DNA of 64,000 bases from Leeuwenhoekiella polynyae (GTDB lineage Bacteria > Bacteroidota > Bacteroidia > Flavobacteriales > Flavobacteriaceae). Every line of letters starts with the position of its first letter. Position 1 is the first letter of the stretch. The notes beneath the pieces were generated by a model. That model did no database searches, was not told where the DNA came from, and worked only from the letters and a program-made list of their open reading frames with translations. The stretch lies in assembly GCF_042683665.1 (NCBI RefSeq), contig NZ_JBHUOO010000010.1. The stretch is one strand, 5' to 3'. The translations under genes were made by a program, and so were the position numbers. Below are positions 19,442-28,197 of this stretch, one piece after another.

Positions 19442-19978
19442 TTAAGAATTTTCTGGGATTTTACCTTTTACTCCTTTGAAAAAATCAATTAAAGAAGCTA
19501 AATCTGCTTCACTATTTCCTGTAGGATAGAATAAATTACCTATATAATGCTCTTTTTTTCCAAAATCCATGGTAATGGGAAGAATAGGCACTCCGGCTTT
19601 TAGAGCTATATAATAGAACCCTGTTTTCCATTTTTCTACCTTTTTGCGTGTTCCTTCAGGAGAGAGTGCTAGACGGAATATATCATGTTCCTGAAACATT
19701 TCAGCAATTCGATCTACTTTATTCTGCTTATTGAAACGATCTAGTGGTATGCCTCCCACTTTTCTAAAATACCAGCCAAATGGCCATTTAAAAAGTTCTT
19801 TCTTTCCTAAAAAATTAATTTGAACCCCAATAATGCTTCTAAAAAGTAAACCCATATAGAAGTCGTGCCAACTGGTATGTGGCACTGCAATAACCACCAT
19901 TTTCTTTACCTCCTCAGGAAATCGGCCACGTATTGACCAGCCTAAGGATTTATAGATGATTTTTGCAATAGAACGCAT
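19442..19978 (-). CDS. Lysophospholipid/1-acylglycerol-phosphate acyltransferase family protein
   Basis: The 178-residue protein has the HX4D catalytic motif (HTSWHD at about residues 33-38), the second block near FLGKKELFKWPFGW, and the third block SPEGTRKK. Such PlsC-type enzymes transfer acyl chains to lysophospholipids or other lipid acceptors at the inner membrane. It is short for the family. The ATG overlaps the kdsB stop by 1 bp (TAATG), so the two are translationally coupled. A role with KdsB in envelope lipid building is a reasonable inference. Confidence 0.9.
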   Translation of the reverse strand: MRSIAKIIYKSLGWSIRGRFPEEVKKMVVIAVPHTSWHDFYMGLLFRSIIGVQINFLGKKELFKWPFGWYFRKVGGIPLDRFNKQNKVDRIAEMFQEHDIFRLALSPEGTRKKVEKWKTGFYYIALKAGVPILPITMDFGKKEHYIGNLFYPTGNSEADLASLIDFFKGVKGKIPENS

Positions 19979-20733
19979 TAAGACCGCTGTTGTTTTTTTA
20001 TAATTAGGCGTGCTTCCTCAAGATCTTGAGGAGTATCTATGCCAATTGCAGGTGAATCTGAATACACCATTTTAATACGCTTACCATATTCTAAATAGCG
20101 AATAGCTTCTATTTTTTCTGCAGCTTCAAGTCCGCGCATAGGTAGTTTTGCAAAATCAAGTACTGCTTGTTTCCTAAATGCATAAATACCTTTATGCTTA
20201 TAATATGTTATATCAATATCTTGATCTCTAGGAAACGGTATTGGCGCTCTTGAAAAGTATAAGGCGAAATTTGCTTCATCAACAATCACCTTCACATTAT
20301 TGGGGTTTTCAATCTCTGCTTTTACCGCAATCGGAGTCATTAATGAAGCTAAATCAATAGCCTCTGCACCGTTCTCATAAAATACCTGAAGTACATTACG
20401 CATATCGTCTTCGTTAGTAAATGGCTCATCTCCTTGTACATTCACTACTATATCTACATCAAGGTCTGCAACAGCTTCTGCAATGCGATCACTGCCGCAA
20501 CTGTGTTCTTTTTGACTCATAATAACTTCCCCACCTGCAGCTTTGACTGTATTATAAATAAGGTCACTGTCTGTGACTACATAAACGGTATCAAACAACT
20601 GGGTTTTTACCGCAGCCTCATAAGTTCTTATGATGACTGGTTTACCTTCTAAATCTTGCATTAATTTCCCGGGAAAACGTGAAGCCTCATATCGAGCCGG
20701 AATCATTGCTATAGTTTTTAACTTAGGAGTCAT
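19978..20733 (-). CDS. kdsB: 3-deoxy-manno-octulosonate cytidylyltransferase
   Basis: The 251-residue protein carries the nucleotidyltransferase start IPARYEASRFPGKLM, the CMP site VNVQGDEPF and the C-terminal AIGIDTPQDLEEA. It makes CMP-Kdo, the activated sugar for the lipopolysaccharide inner core, from CTP and Kdo. Length is typical. It follows the DUF4126 gene by 7 bp and is joined to the acyltransferase by a TAATG overlap, placing it in a four-gene minus-strand operon. Confidence 0.96.
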   Translation of the reverse strand: MTPKLKTIAMIPARYEASRFPGKLMQDLEGKPVIIRTYEAAVKTQLFDTVYVVTDSDLIYNTVKAAGGEVIMSQKEHSCGSDRIAEAVADLDVDIVVNVQGDEPFTNEDDMRNVLQVFYENGAEAIDLASLMTPIAVKAEIENPNNVKVIVDEANFALYFSRAPIPFPRDQDIDITYYKHKGIYAFRKQAVLDFAKLPMRGLEAAEKIEAIRYLEYGKRIKMVYSDSPAIGIDTPQDLEEARLIIKKQQRS

Positions 20734-20740
20734 TAGTGCT

Positions 20741-21307
20741 TTAATTTATGTTCTGCTTCAGTTTTCGCTTTTTGAACCATTTAACAATTCGGTAACTTAA
20801 ATAGAAGACCAAAAGCGCTGCAAGAATAGGAATAAAAATAGCAAGTATAGAAAGTATGGTAGAAACTATCGCTTCTAGAGTTGAAAAAATAGGATTTGCA
20901 AAACCTAGTGTTGTCGCTGATGAAGCTGCTCTTACTGTCGCGGTAGACCCTGCTATAAGACCGGCAGTGCCACCACCACCTATAATAGCTAGCGACCATG
21001 ACACCCAAGGCTCAAAATCACCTAAAGTGACAAAAAACAAAATCGTACCTGCAAAACTTGCTAGCGGTACAGAGATAGTATCTAATGCATTATCAAACCA
21101 AGGTATATAATATGCCAGAATTTCAAAAACTGAAGCAACCCCCAAAAGGATCAGGGTTTGTAAACTACCCAACCACGCCCAACCTTCGGTGAGATCTAGA
21201 ACGTCAAAATATGCAGCTATGCTCAATGCTAGAAGCGGTAAAAAAACTCTAAAACCGGCTGCAGCAGCCAAACCAATTCCTAAGCAAATACTGAAAACGA
21301 TTTCCAT
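20741..21307 (-). CDS. DUF4126 membrane protein
   Basis: The 188-residue protein has about five hydrophobic segments beginning with a glycine/alanine-rich one (GIGLAAAAGFRVFLPLLAL) and a small-residue-rich middle part (LAIIGGGGTAGLIAGSTATVRA), then a basic tail KKRKLKQ. This fits DUF4126, an uncharacterised inner-membrane family. It sits 5 bp downstream of the helicase and 7 bp upstream of kdsB. No function can be assigned. Confidence 0.82.
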   Translation of the reverse strand: MEIVFSICLGIGLAAAAGFRVFLPLLALSIAAYFDVLDLTEGWAWLGSLQTLILLGVASVFEILAYYIPWFDNALDTISVPLASFAGTILFFVTLGDFEPWVSWSLAIIGGGGTAGLIAGSTATVRAASSATTLGFANPIFSTLEAIVSTILSILAIFIPILAALLVFYLSYRIVKWFKKRKLKQNIN

Positions 21308-21312
21308 TATTC

Positions 21313-22746
21313 TTAATTTTCGATAAACATATCGTCTTTAAAACCTATAAGATACAGCTTTTTACGAGCTCTTGTAATTGCAGTATATAGCCAGCGTAGA
21401 TAATCTTTATCCATCCCATTAGGCAAATAAGGTTGCTCTACCATAATAGTTTCCCATTGTCCACCTTGTGATTTATGACAGGTAATCGCATACGAGAACT
21501 TAACCTGAAGTGCGTTAAAGAATTTATTGTTTTTAACCTTCATAAACTTTTTATACTTTGAAGTCTCATCTGCATAATCTTTCATCACTTCCTGATACAA
21601 CTGATTAGATTCCTCATAAGATAAAGAAGGTGTTTCAGAGGTAAGCGTATCTAATAATAAAACTGTTTCAAAAGGAGCCAGATTGGGATAATCTGTCATT
21701 TGAATTTTCACTTCCGCAAAGCGAAAACCATATAATTCTTTAATACTGAAAATTTCAAGAATTTCTACTATATCACCATTAGCTATAAAGCCTGCTTCAC
21801 TTTTTGTATCAAGCCAGAAATAATTGTTTTTTACAACCATAAAATAGTCGCCGGCACTCACTTCTTCTTCTTTAAAAAGAATTCTGGAGCGTATCTGCTG
21901 GTTATAAAGATTGGCACGTTTATTAGAGCGAACGATTATAGCAGTACCTTCATTCCCATATTCTTGATAAGAATCGCTAAGAGAATCCATAATCTCGTTA
22001 CCATCTATTAACCGCACCACATCATCCTGGTTGCTCAAATCAAACCGAAAATCTTCGTAAAGTTCATCATTCAAAAACTCTCGTATTCGGGTTGCATTTT
22101 TGAGAATACCACTGGTTTCAGCTTGTCGCATTACTTCATCAAGCTCAATACTCTTAACGGTTTTATCAAACTGCAGTTCCAAATTGCGTTCGTCAAGGGC
22201 AGGGCTAATATCCATCTTAACAGGAGGCAGCTGCGCTTGATCACCTATTAATAAAAGCTTACAATTGTTGCCGCTATATACATAAGACATTAAATCATCT
22301 AATAAAGAACCGTTTTCAAAAAGTTTAGACTCGGCTGCATTATCTGATATCATTGATGCTTCGTCAACAATAAAAATGGTATTGCGGTGTTTGTTGCGCT
22401 GTAAAGTAAAAGAAATACCTCCTCCACTTTGTTTTTTAGGATAATATATTATTCTATGAATGGTATGTGCCGGTTTGTCGCTGTAGTTTGAGATGACTTT
22501 TGCAGCCCTTCCTGTGGGTGCTAATTGCACGGAAGACATTTTAATTTTCCACAAGTTTTTAACAATTGTTCCTATAACCGTTGTTTTACCGGTACCTGCA
22601 TAACCTTTTAAAACATAAATAGAATTGTTTTTGGATTCAAACAAGAAACCGCTAAGTTGTTGTAATAGAATATCTTGTTTCTGAGTAGGGCTATGCGGAA
22701 AATCTTTAAGTAAAAGTTTGTAAAATGCGTGCTGGTCCAGCTCCAT
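21313..22746 (-). CDS. RecD-like ATP-dependent DNA helicase
   Basis: The 477-residue protein has helicase motif I GYAGTGKTTV (about residues 48-57), motif Ia LAPTGRAAKV, motif II IFIVDEASM, motif III LLIGDQAQLPPV and a UvrD-C2-type motif ending AITCHKSQGGQW with TAITRARKKLYL. It is an SF1 helicase related to RecD2/Dda but lacks the long N-terminal region of RecD2. A role in replication fork repair is likely from the family. It is the first gene of a minus-strand operon with DUF4126, kdsB and the acyltransferase. Confidence 0.92.
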   Translation of the reverse strand: MELDQHAFYKLLLKDFPHSPTQKQDILLQQLSGFLFESKNNSIYVLKGYAGTGKTTVIGTIVKNLWKIKMSSVQLAPTGRAAKVISNYSDKPAHTIHRIIYYPKKQSGGGISFTLQRNKHRNTIFIVDEASMISDNAAESKLFENGSLLDDLMSYVYSGNNCKLLLIGDQAQLPPVKMDISPALDERNLELQFDKTVKSIELDEVMRQAETSGILKNATRIREFLNDELYEDFRFDLSNQDDVVRLIDGNEIMDSLSDSYQEYGNEGTAIIVRSNKRANLYNQQIRSRILFKEEEVSAGDYFMVVKNNYFWLDTKSEAGFIANGDIVEILEIFSIKELYGFRFAEVKIQMTDYPNLAPFETVLLLDTLTSETPSLSYEESNQLYQEVMKDYADETSKYKKFMKVKNNKFFNALQVKFSYAITCHKSQGGQWETIMVEQPYLPNGMDKDYLRWLYTAITRARKKLYLIGFKDDMFIEN

Positions 22747-22817
22747 AAATAATTGTTGAATGTGTAAAGATACTAATGAATTTAAGGGGATATCCTTTAA
22801 CGATTAAAAAAAAATTG

Positions 22818-22825
22818 TAGATTTG
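22818..22825 (+). promoter_or_regulatory. Candidate -7 box for the 22864 gene
   Basis: TAGATTTG matches TAnnTTTG, 38 bp before the ATG at 22864, in the divergent gap between the helicase and this gene. On the other strand TATCTTTA near 22765 could serve the helicase operon. Confidence 0.45.
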
Positions 22826-22863
22826 CTTATAACCTTAATTAAAATCTAAAAACCACACATCGA

Positions 22864-23511
22864 ATGAAAATAGTAATTCAGTTAGTACTTTGGGTTGTCA
22901 TCGGAGTATTAGGATATTTGCTTTTTGACGCTGTTTACGGCGAAGTAAAATTTAATGATCTTAAAGTTGTACGTTACCAGAAAGCCGTTGATAAACTTAT
23001 CGATATTCAAAAAGGTCAAATGGCATACAAACAAATCAATGGAAAGTTTGCTAACAACTTTGACGAATTAGTTAAATTCATCGATACTGCTGAGTTTACG
23101 CTTACTGAGCGTCGCGATACGTTAGTTCTTGATGAAGAAGCTACACGTCGTTACCGAGTAGACACAAATAAAGAAATTACTATTATTGATACATTAGGAT
23201 ACACACCTGTTCGTGATTCACTTTATCAAAGTACTGATCGTTATAAAACGATGATGAATGTTCCGGGTACAGATAAGCAATTTGAGATGGAAGCAGGTAC
23301 TATTCTTAAAAGTGATATGCCAATCCCGGTATTTGAAGCAAAAGTTTCTAAAGATGTTTTATTATATGACCAGCCAAAAGACTATGTAAACAAAGAGAAG
23401 CAAGTTCTTTCTGTAGATGGTGTCAATGGTGCGTATCTTTCTGTAGGTTCTATGACCAAAGTTAGTACCGCTGGAAACTGGCCACAGAGTTACGGCGACA
23501 ATGATGAATAA
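22864..23511 (+). CDS. Membrane-anchored protein of unknown function
   Basis: The 215-residue protein has one N-terminal membrane segment (VIQLVLWVVIGVLGYLLFDAVYG) and a soluble part likely facing the periplasm. Shortly after the anchor comes KAVDKLIDIQKGQMAYKQINGKFANNFDELVKF-type sequence, reminiscent of the N-terminal region of pseudopilin-like proteins, but this is only a resemblance. I do not recognise a family. Its last 11 bp overlap the DUF3822 gene, so it starts a three-gene unit with DUF3822 and rsmD. Confidence 0.8.
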   Translation: MKIVIQLVLWVVIGVLGYLLFDAVYGEVKFNDLKVVRYQKAVDKLIDIQKGQMAYKQINGKFANNFDELVKFIDTAEFTLTERRDTLVLDEEATRRYRVDTNKEITIIDTLGYTPVRDSLYQSTDRYKTMMNVPGTDKQFEMEAGTILKSDMPIPVFEAKVSKDVLLYDQPKDYVNKEKQVLSVDGVNGAYLSVGSMTKVSTAGNWPQSYGDNDE

Positions 23512-24298
23512 AAATCTGGTAAATCCAGAAAATCTTATAGTATCCATCCAAGTTAGCTTGGATGGATTTTCTTTTTATATAAAAGATACTGATGCAAATA
23601 CTCTAGTAGATAGTCAAGAGTATTTTTTTGAAAACTCAAGTACTCCTCAAAAGTCTTTAGAAAGGATTCAAAATGTATTTACCTCTACTCCTTCGCTCAA
23701 TCAAGCATTTAAAGAAGTAGTTGTGGTTTATGCAAATGAACTTTTTGCAATGGTTCCTAAAGTATTATTCAATGAGCAGAATCTCACAGATTACCTCAAA
23801 TTCAACACAAAGATTTTAAAGACAGATTTTATAGTATATGATGAGATTGAAGAATTGAACCTTATCAATGTATATGTTCCCTATGCTAACATTAATAACT
23901 TCTTTTTTGATCATTTTGGTACGTTTACCTACTATCATAGTCAGTCAATTCTAATAAAAAATATACTTAACCAAACGCGCTCAACAGAAAATCCTGAAGT
24001 TTTTATTCAGGTAAGTCCACAAGCCATTGATTTAGTTTGTTATCAGGGTCAAAAACTTTTGCTTAACAACCATTTTAAATATGAAACCCCAGAAGATTTT
24101 GTGTACTATATACTCTTTTGTTTTGAGCAAGTACAACTCAATACCGAAAAAACAAAGCTTTGGTTAAATGGTGCTATAGCTGAAGAGGATGCCACTTACA
24201 AGCTTATTTTCGAATATATAAGGGATATCAAGTTTTATTCTTCTGAAAGCAACAGCATACTTAAAAATTCATTTTTACAATACGATTTAAGTTTATGA
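23501..24298 (+). CDS. DUF3822 family protein
   Basis: The 265-residue protein opens with SIQVSLDGFSFYI and has conserved blocks VVVYANELFAMVPKVLFNE and LKFNTKIL, matching the DUF3822 family, which is restricted to Bacteroidota and has an actin-like/ASKHA-type fold by general prediction. Function is unknown. Two adjacent ATGs at 23501 and 23504 are possible starts. The gene overlaps its upstream neighbour by 11 bp and rsmD by 4 bp (ATGA). A perfect terminator-like hairpin lies inside codons 14-23. Confidence 0.88.
   Translation: MMNKNLVNPENLIVSIQVSLDGFSFYIKDTDANTLVDSQEYFFENSSTPQKSLERIQNVFTSTPSLNQAFKEVVVVYANELFAMVPKVLFNEQNLTDYLKFNTKILKTDFIVYDEIEELNLINVYVPYANINNFFFDHFGTFTYYHSQSILIKNILNQTRSTENPEVFIQVSPQAIDLVCYQGQKLLLNNHFKYETPEDFVYYILFCFEQVQLNTEKTKLWLNGAIAEEDATYKLIFEYIRDIKFYSSESNSILKNSFLQYDLSL
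23542..23579 (+). other. Terminator-like hairpin inside the 5' part of the DUF3822 gene
   Basis: An 11-bp perfect inverted repeat ATCCATCCAAG / CTTGGATGGAT with a TTAG loop is followed by a T-rich tract. It lies 31 bp after the stop of the upstream gene but within the next coding region, so it could reduce read-through into DUF3822-rsmD or simply be a coding coincidence. Confidence 0.6.
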
Positions 24299-24831
24299 GA
24301 ATTATTAGTGGAAGCCTAAAAGGAAGGCGCATAACAGCCCCTAAAAAATTACCGGTACGCCCTACTACAGATATGGCTAAAGAAGCGCTGTTTAATATTC
24401 TCAGAAACAGATACAGCCTGACCAGGATCAATATTCTAGACTTATTTTCTGGTACAGGTAATATAAGTTATGAGTTTGCTTCACGCGGCGCTGAAGCGGT
24501 AACTGCGGTAGATACGCACGCGGGATGTACAAAATTTATAGACCAAACTGCTACTGATTTAGAACTGAATATCACTACCATAAAATCTGATGTTTATAGC
24601 TATCTGTCTCGTGCCGGCGGTCAATATGACGTGATATTTGCAGATCCTCCTTATGATTTTGATACAGCTGAATTTCTAAAAATTGTAGATCTTGTTTTTG
24701 AAAATGATTTACTTCTTGCTGATGGATGCCTTGTAATCGAGCATAGTAAACATACGGATCTAAATGAACACGCCAACTTCACCGAAATCAGAAAATATGG
24801 CGGAAGTGCTTTTAGCTTTTTTAACGCATAA
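24295..24831 (+). CDS. rsmD: 16S rRNA (guanine966-N2)-methyltransferase
   Basis: The 178-residue protein starts MRIISGSLKGRRI, a hallmark of RsmD, and has RPTTDMAKEALFN, the SAM-binding DLFSGTGNISYEFASRG and the catalytic FADPPYDF. It methylates G966 of 16S rRNA during 30S assembly. Length is normal. The ATG overlaps the DUF3822 stop by 4 bp (ATGA), so the genes are coupled. Confidence 0.95.
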   Translation: MRIISGSLKGRRITAPKKLPVRPTTDMAKEALFNILRNRYSLTRINILDLFSGTGNISYEFASRGAEAVTAVDTHAGCTKFIDQTATDLELNITTIKSDVYSYLSRAGGQYDVIFADPPYDFDTAEFLKIVDLVFENDLLLADGCLVIEHSKHTDLNEHANFTEIRKYGGSAFSFFNA

Positions 24832-24884
24832 TTAACTCTAATTACCTGACTTTTAGATACTTTTACCATCTAAATAAACCCAAC

Positions 24885-25286
24885 TTGAATTCACTTAAAA
24901 CACAAAAGCTTAGCTTTTGTATTTTGACTTTTTACCCAAATTTTGTTATTTCTGAAATAAATGAAGGCATTAGTTTGAATGCAAAACAAATCGCTGAAGC
25001 CCACGAGACTATTACAAATTTCTTCGGAAAAGGTAATTATTACGGATATATATCATTGAGGGTAAACGATTACAACGTTAACCCTACAGACTATTTAACC
25101 TGTAAATTTTATAAATACATAACCGGGATGGCCGTAGTAAGCGATCAATCATTAAAAAGAGAAACCGCAAATTTTGAAAAGGCATTCTTTAAAAAACCAC
25201 TTGAAGTATTTTTTACTTTAGAAGAAGCTATATATTGGATTAATAATTCGCTCAATAAAAAGTTAAATAAAAAAGCAGACCTGTAA
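24885..25286 (+). CDS. Small protein of unknown function, STAS-like
   Basis: The 133-residue protein has an alpha/beta pattern (SFCILTFYPNFVISEINEGISL, ITGMAVVSDQ, FEKAFFKKPLEVFFTLEEAIYWI) like the SpoIIAA/STAS-type proteins common in flavobacteria; the assignment is weak. No in-frame ATG precedes the conserved part, so a TTG start at 24885 is used and is uncertain. Its last 12 bp overlap the 3' end of rnpB, which is transcribed towards it from the other strand. Confidence 0.7.
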   Translation: MNSLKTQKLSFCILTFYPNFVISEINEGISLNAKQIAEAHETITNFFGKGNYYGYISLRVNDYNVNPTDYLTCKFYKYITGMAVVSDQSLKRETANFEKAFFKKPLEVFFTLEEAIYWINNSLNKKLNKKADL

Positions 25287-25599
25287 GCCGGATTCTGTTC
25301 TTACTGCACGCAGTAATACCTTATCATTTATCTAGACAAATAATTACTTATTTGCTCAATCTGTCTACCCTCCGGCATCGCACGAGACGCACTTAATTGC
25401 CGGTATACATGACATTGCACCGCATAGAGTTTACCTGGTTTCACTACAGCATTATCTGTACATTCTTTCTGTTGCACTGGTCCTGACCTTAATTTGCATT
25501 ATGGCCGACGGCCGTTAGCCGCTATGCTTCCCTATAGTGTCCGGACTTTCCTCTTTCTTTAAAAACAAGTTTTAATAAAAGCGATAAGGCGGTCTGCTT
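25275..25599 (-). ncRNA. rnpB: RNase P RNA, bacterial type A
   Basis: Read on the minus strand, the 5' end begins with GCAGACC (25591-25597), which pairs with GGTCTGC at the 3' end (25275-25281) to form helix P1. The universally conserved GAGGAAAGTCCGG lies at 25541-25553, followed by an ACAGAAA segment and a GTAAACTCTATGCGG-type block, and near the 3' end CAGAATCCGGCTTACAG. This is the ribozyme that matures tRNA 5' ends. A -7 box at 25604-25611 predicts the same 5' end. The 3' end overlaps the convergent coding gene by about 12 bp. Confidence 0.95.
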
Positions 25600-25603
25600 G
25601 CCG

Positions 25604-25611
25604 CAAAAATA
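25604..25611 (-). promoter_or_regulatory. -7 box of rnpB
   Basis: On the minus strand TATTTTTG matches TAnnTTTG and ends five to seven bases before the first base of helix P1, as expected for a promoter driving the RNA directly. No clear -33 TTG is seen. Confidence 0.6.
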
Positions 25612-25781
25612 CACTTTTATTACTTAGTCCTGATTAAATACTATGCATTCTAAAAATGCAAAAATTGTTGATAACAAAATGGCAAAAATCATTAGTATTA
25701 GACCTTAAATGGACTAGCTATTTTTATATTTGTTCACTCAGATAACAAATTGTTTTCTGAAATTATTTATTTAAAAAAACA

Positions 25782-27535
25782 GTGGAGCAATTTATCGTAT
25801 CAGCCCGTAAGTACAGACCCGCAACGTTTAAAGACGTAGTAGGTCAACAGGCTATTACCAATACGTTAGAGAATGCCATTGCAAACAATCATCTTGCACA
25901 AGCTTTATTATTTACGGGGCCTCGAGGCGTAGGGAAAACTACCTGTGCCCGAATTCTGGCTAAAAAAATAAACCAGGAAGCAGATGATCAAGTTGATGAG
26001 AATGAAGATTATGCATTCAATATTTTTGAACTGGATGCTGCTTCAAACAACTCGGTAGACGATATACGTAACCTTATAGATCAGGTACGAATCGCTCCAC
26101 AGGTAGGTAATTATAAAGTGTATATTATTGATGAAGTTCACATGCTTTCATCTGCAGCTTTTAACGCTTTTCTAAAAACTTTAGAAGAGCCACCAAAGCA
26201 CGCTATCTTTATTCTTGCCACTACCGAAAAGCACAAAATTATCCCTACCATCTTATCAAGATGTCAGATTTTTGACTTTAAGCGTATTACGGTTAAAGAT
26301 ATTCGCGAGCATCTGGTTGATATAGCAAAACAAGAAGGTATAACTGCTGATGAAGAAGGTTTACACATCATTGCTCAGAAGGCTGATGGAGCCTTACGTG
26401 ATGCACTTTCTACCTTTGACCGTGTTGTTAGTTTTTCGGGTGATAACCTTACAAGAGCTGCGGTTACTGAGAACCTCAATGTTTTAGATTACGATACGTA
26501 TTTTGAAACTACAGATTTAATTCTTGAGAATAATATTCCGCAACTTCTATTGAACTTTAATGAAATCTTATCCAGAGGTTTTGACGGTCATCATTTTATA
26601 GCTGGGTTGGCTTCACATTACAGGGACCTTATGGTTTGCAAAAACCCATCAACGATTCCATTGTTAGAAGTAGGAGATCAAACTAAAAAGAAATACCACG
26701 AGCAGGCTCAGAAAACCAGTTTCAGCTTTTTGATGCAAGCGTTAGAATCAGCAAACGAGTGTGATTTAAAATACAGAACCAGTCGCAACGCACGATTGCT
26801 CGTAGAACTTTGTCTGATGCAAATGGCCTCTATCACTTTTGATGGAGAAAAAAAAAAGGCCGTAATTTCATAATCCCTGCTTCTTATTTCAAGAATGCAC
26901 AACCGGCTGCTTCACAAAACAAAGTAGCAACAGCCGTTACTAAAGATGTTGATTCAGCTAAAACAGAGACAAAACCTGAAGCTATTCAGCCTCAGGAAAA
27001 AGAAATTCAGCCTACATCTCCGGAAAAACCTACTATTCCTCAGCCGCGAATAAAACCAGACTTATCTCAAAAAACAAATCAAGTTTCTGGACTTTCTCTA
27101 AAAGGTCTAAAGCGTAAAAAGGAAATCCTTGAAAAGAAGACTGAAAAGGAAATTGATGTAAGCCAATTGCCTCGGAAGCCATTTACAGAAATTGCTATGC
27201 AGGCAGTATGGAAAGAATATGTCGCAAGACTTCAGAAAAAAGGGGAAAAGATTTTAGCTTCAAATTTAGAGACCGATACTCCTACCTTAAAAGGAACTGC
27301 AATTCAACTTGAGTTTCCTAATGATACGATGCGCGTAGAGCTCGAGCGTGCCCAACACAATCTTTTAGAATACCTTAAAAGGAAACTTGAAAACTATGAC
27401 ATTACCATAGATGTTACTGTTAACGAGGCTGCAGAGAAAAAATATGCGTATACAACGCGTGAAAAATATGAGAAATTGAAGGATAAAAATCCTGATCTTG
27501 AATTATTGCGTAAAACTTTTGATCTTGATATCTAA
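25782..27535 (+). CDS. dnaX: DNA polymerase III subunit gamma/tau, needing a -1 frameshift for full length
   Basis: The start is a GTG giving MEQFIVSARKYRP. The unshifted frame encodes 363 residues and stops at 26873: Walker A GPRGVGKT (residues 46-53), Walker B IIDEVHML, sensor SRCQIFDF and collar domain III. It would be a gamma-like clamp-loader subunit. The -1 frame is open from 26843 to 27535 and continues with NFIIPASYF, a proline-rich linker and a C-terminal domain (PFTEIAMQAVWKEYVARLQ), giving about 584 residues for tau. The shift must fall at the A10 run 26848-26857. The zinc-binding cysteines of E. coli DnaX are absent. The cause may be programmed frameshifting, transcriptional slippage or a sequence error. 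miaE follows with a TAATG overlap. Confidence 0.92.
26848..26858 (+). other. Slippery site in dnaX (A10-G with in-phase A AAA AAG)
   Basis: Ten A residues then G. In the reading frame the last part is A AAA AAG, the same heptamer and phase as the E. coli dnaX frameshift site. A GGAG lies directly upstream at 26844-26847. The -1 frame has a TGA at 26840-26842 and the 0 frame a TAA at 26871-26873, so the crossover is confined to about 30 bases. Confidence 0.8.
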
Positions 27536-28116
27536 TGCTAGGACTTAAATTACCCACAGACCCGCGTTGGGTCAATATTGTAGAAATGAATATTGATGAT
27601 ATTCTTACTGATCATGCTTTTTGTGAGCAGAAAGCTACATCAACGGCGATTTCCTTAATTGTTTCGTTCCCAGAATATACAGAGTTAGTACAAGAAATGA
27701 TTGCTTTGGTTAAAGAAGAAATCAGTCATTTTAAACTGGTTCATGATAAAATTATTGCACGCGGAAACACTTTAGGTTACGATCGCAAAGATGCCTATGT
27801 AAATCAATTATTAAAATTTTTTCCTAAAGGCGGAAGCAGAACCACTCAACTTGTTCACCGTTTGCTTTACGCAGCTCTTATCGAAGCCAGAAGCTGTGAA
27901 CGATTCAGGTTATTATCACAAGAATTGAAAGACGAAGAACTGCGTCTCTTTTACCACAATCTAATGGTAAGTGAAGCCAATCACTATACAATGTTTTTAG
28001 GCTTTGCACGGAAATATGGTGATGAAAAAGAAGTCAATGAAAAATGGCAGGACCTTCTAGATTTTGAAGCTGAAATAATGAAGAACCTCAGCAAAGACCA
28101 GACGATACACGGTTAA
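27535..28116 (+). CDS. miaE: tRNA-(ms2io6A)-hydroxylase-like diiron protein
   Basis: The 193-residue protein is a ferritin-like helical bundle with carboxylate/histidine ligands in DHAFCEQKATS, KEEISHFKLVHD, LLYAALIEARSCERF and SEANHYTMFLGFA, matching MiaE. MiaE hydroxylates ms2i6A at tRNA position 37 using a diiron centre and O2. Length is typical. The ATG overlaps the tau-frame stop of dnaX by 1 bp (TAATG), so the tau frame and miaE are coupled. A bidirectional terminator follows at 28145-28177. Confidence 0.92.
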   Translation: MLGLKLPTDPRWVNIVEMNIDDILTDHAFCEQKATSTAISLIVSFPEYTELVQEMIALVKEEISHFKLVHDKIIARGNTLGYDRKDAYVNQLLKFFPKGGSRTTQLVHRLLYAALIEARSCERFRLLSQELKDEELRLFYHNLMVSEANHYTMFLGFARKYGDEKEVNEKWQDLLDFEAEIMKNLSKDQTIHG

Positions 28117-28144
28117 ACTGAAACGTTACTAATATAGTATTTAA

Positions 28145-28177
28145 TAAAAAAACCGACTTAAATAAGTCGGTTTTTTA
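28145..28177. terminator. Bidirectional terminator between miaE and the barrel protein gene
   Basis: AAAAACCGACTT / AAGTCGGTTTTT with a 4-base loop and A/T runs on both sides, between two convergent genes. Confidence 0.88.
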
Positions 28178-28197
28178 TTGGGGATATGGTTAAGCGA

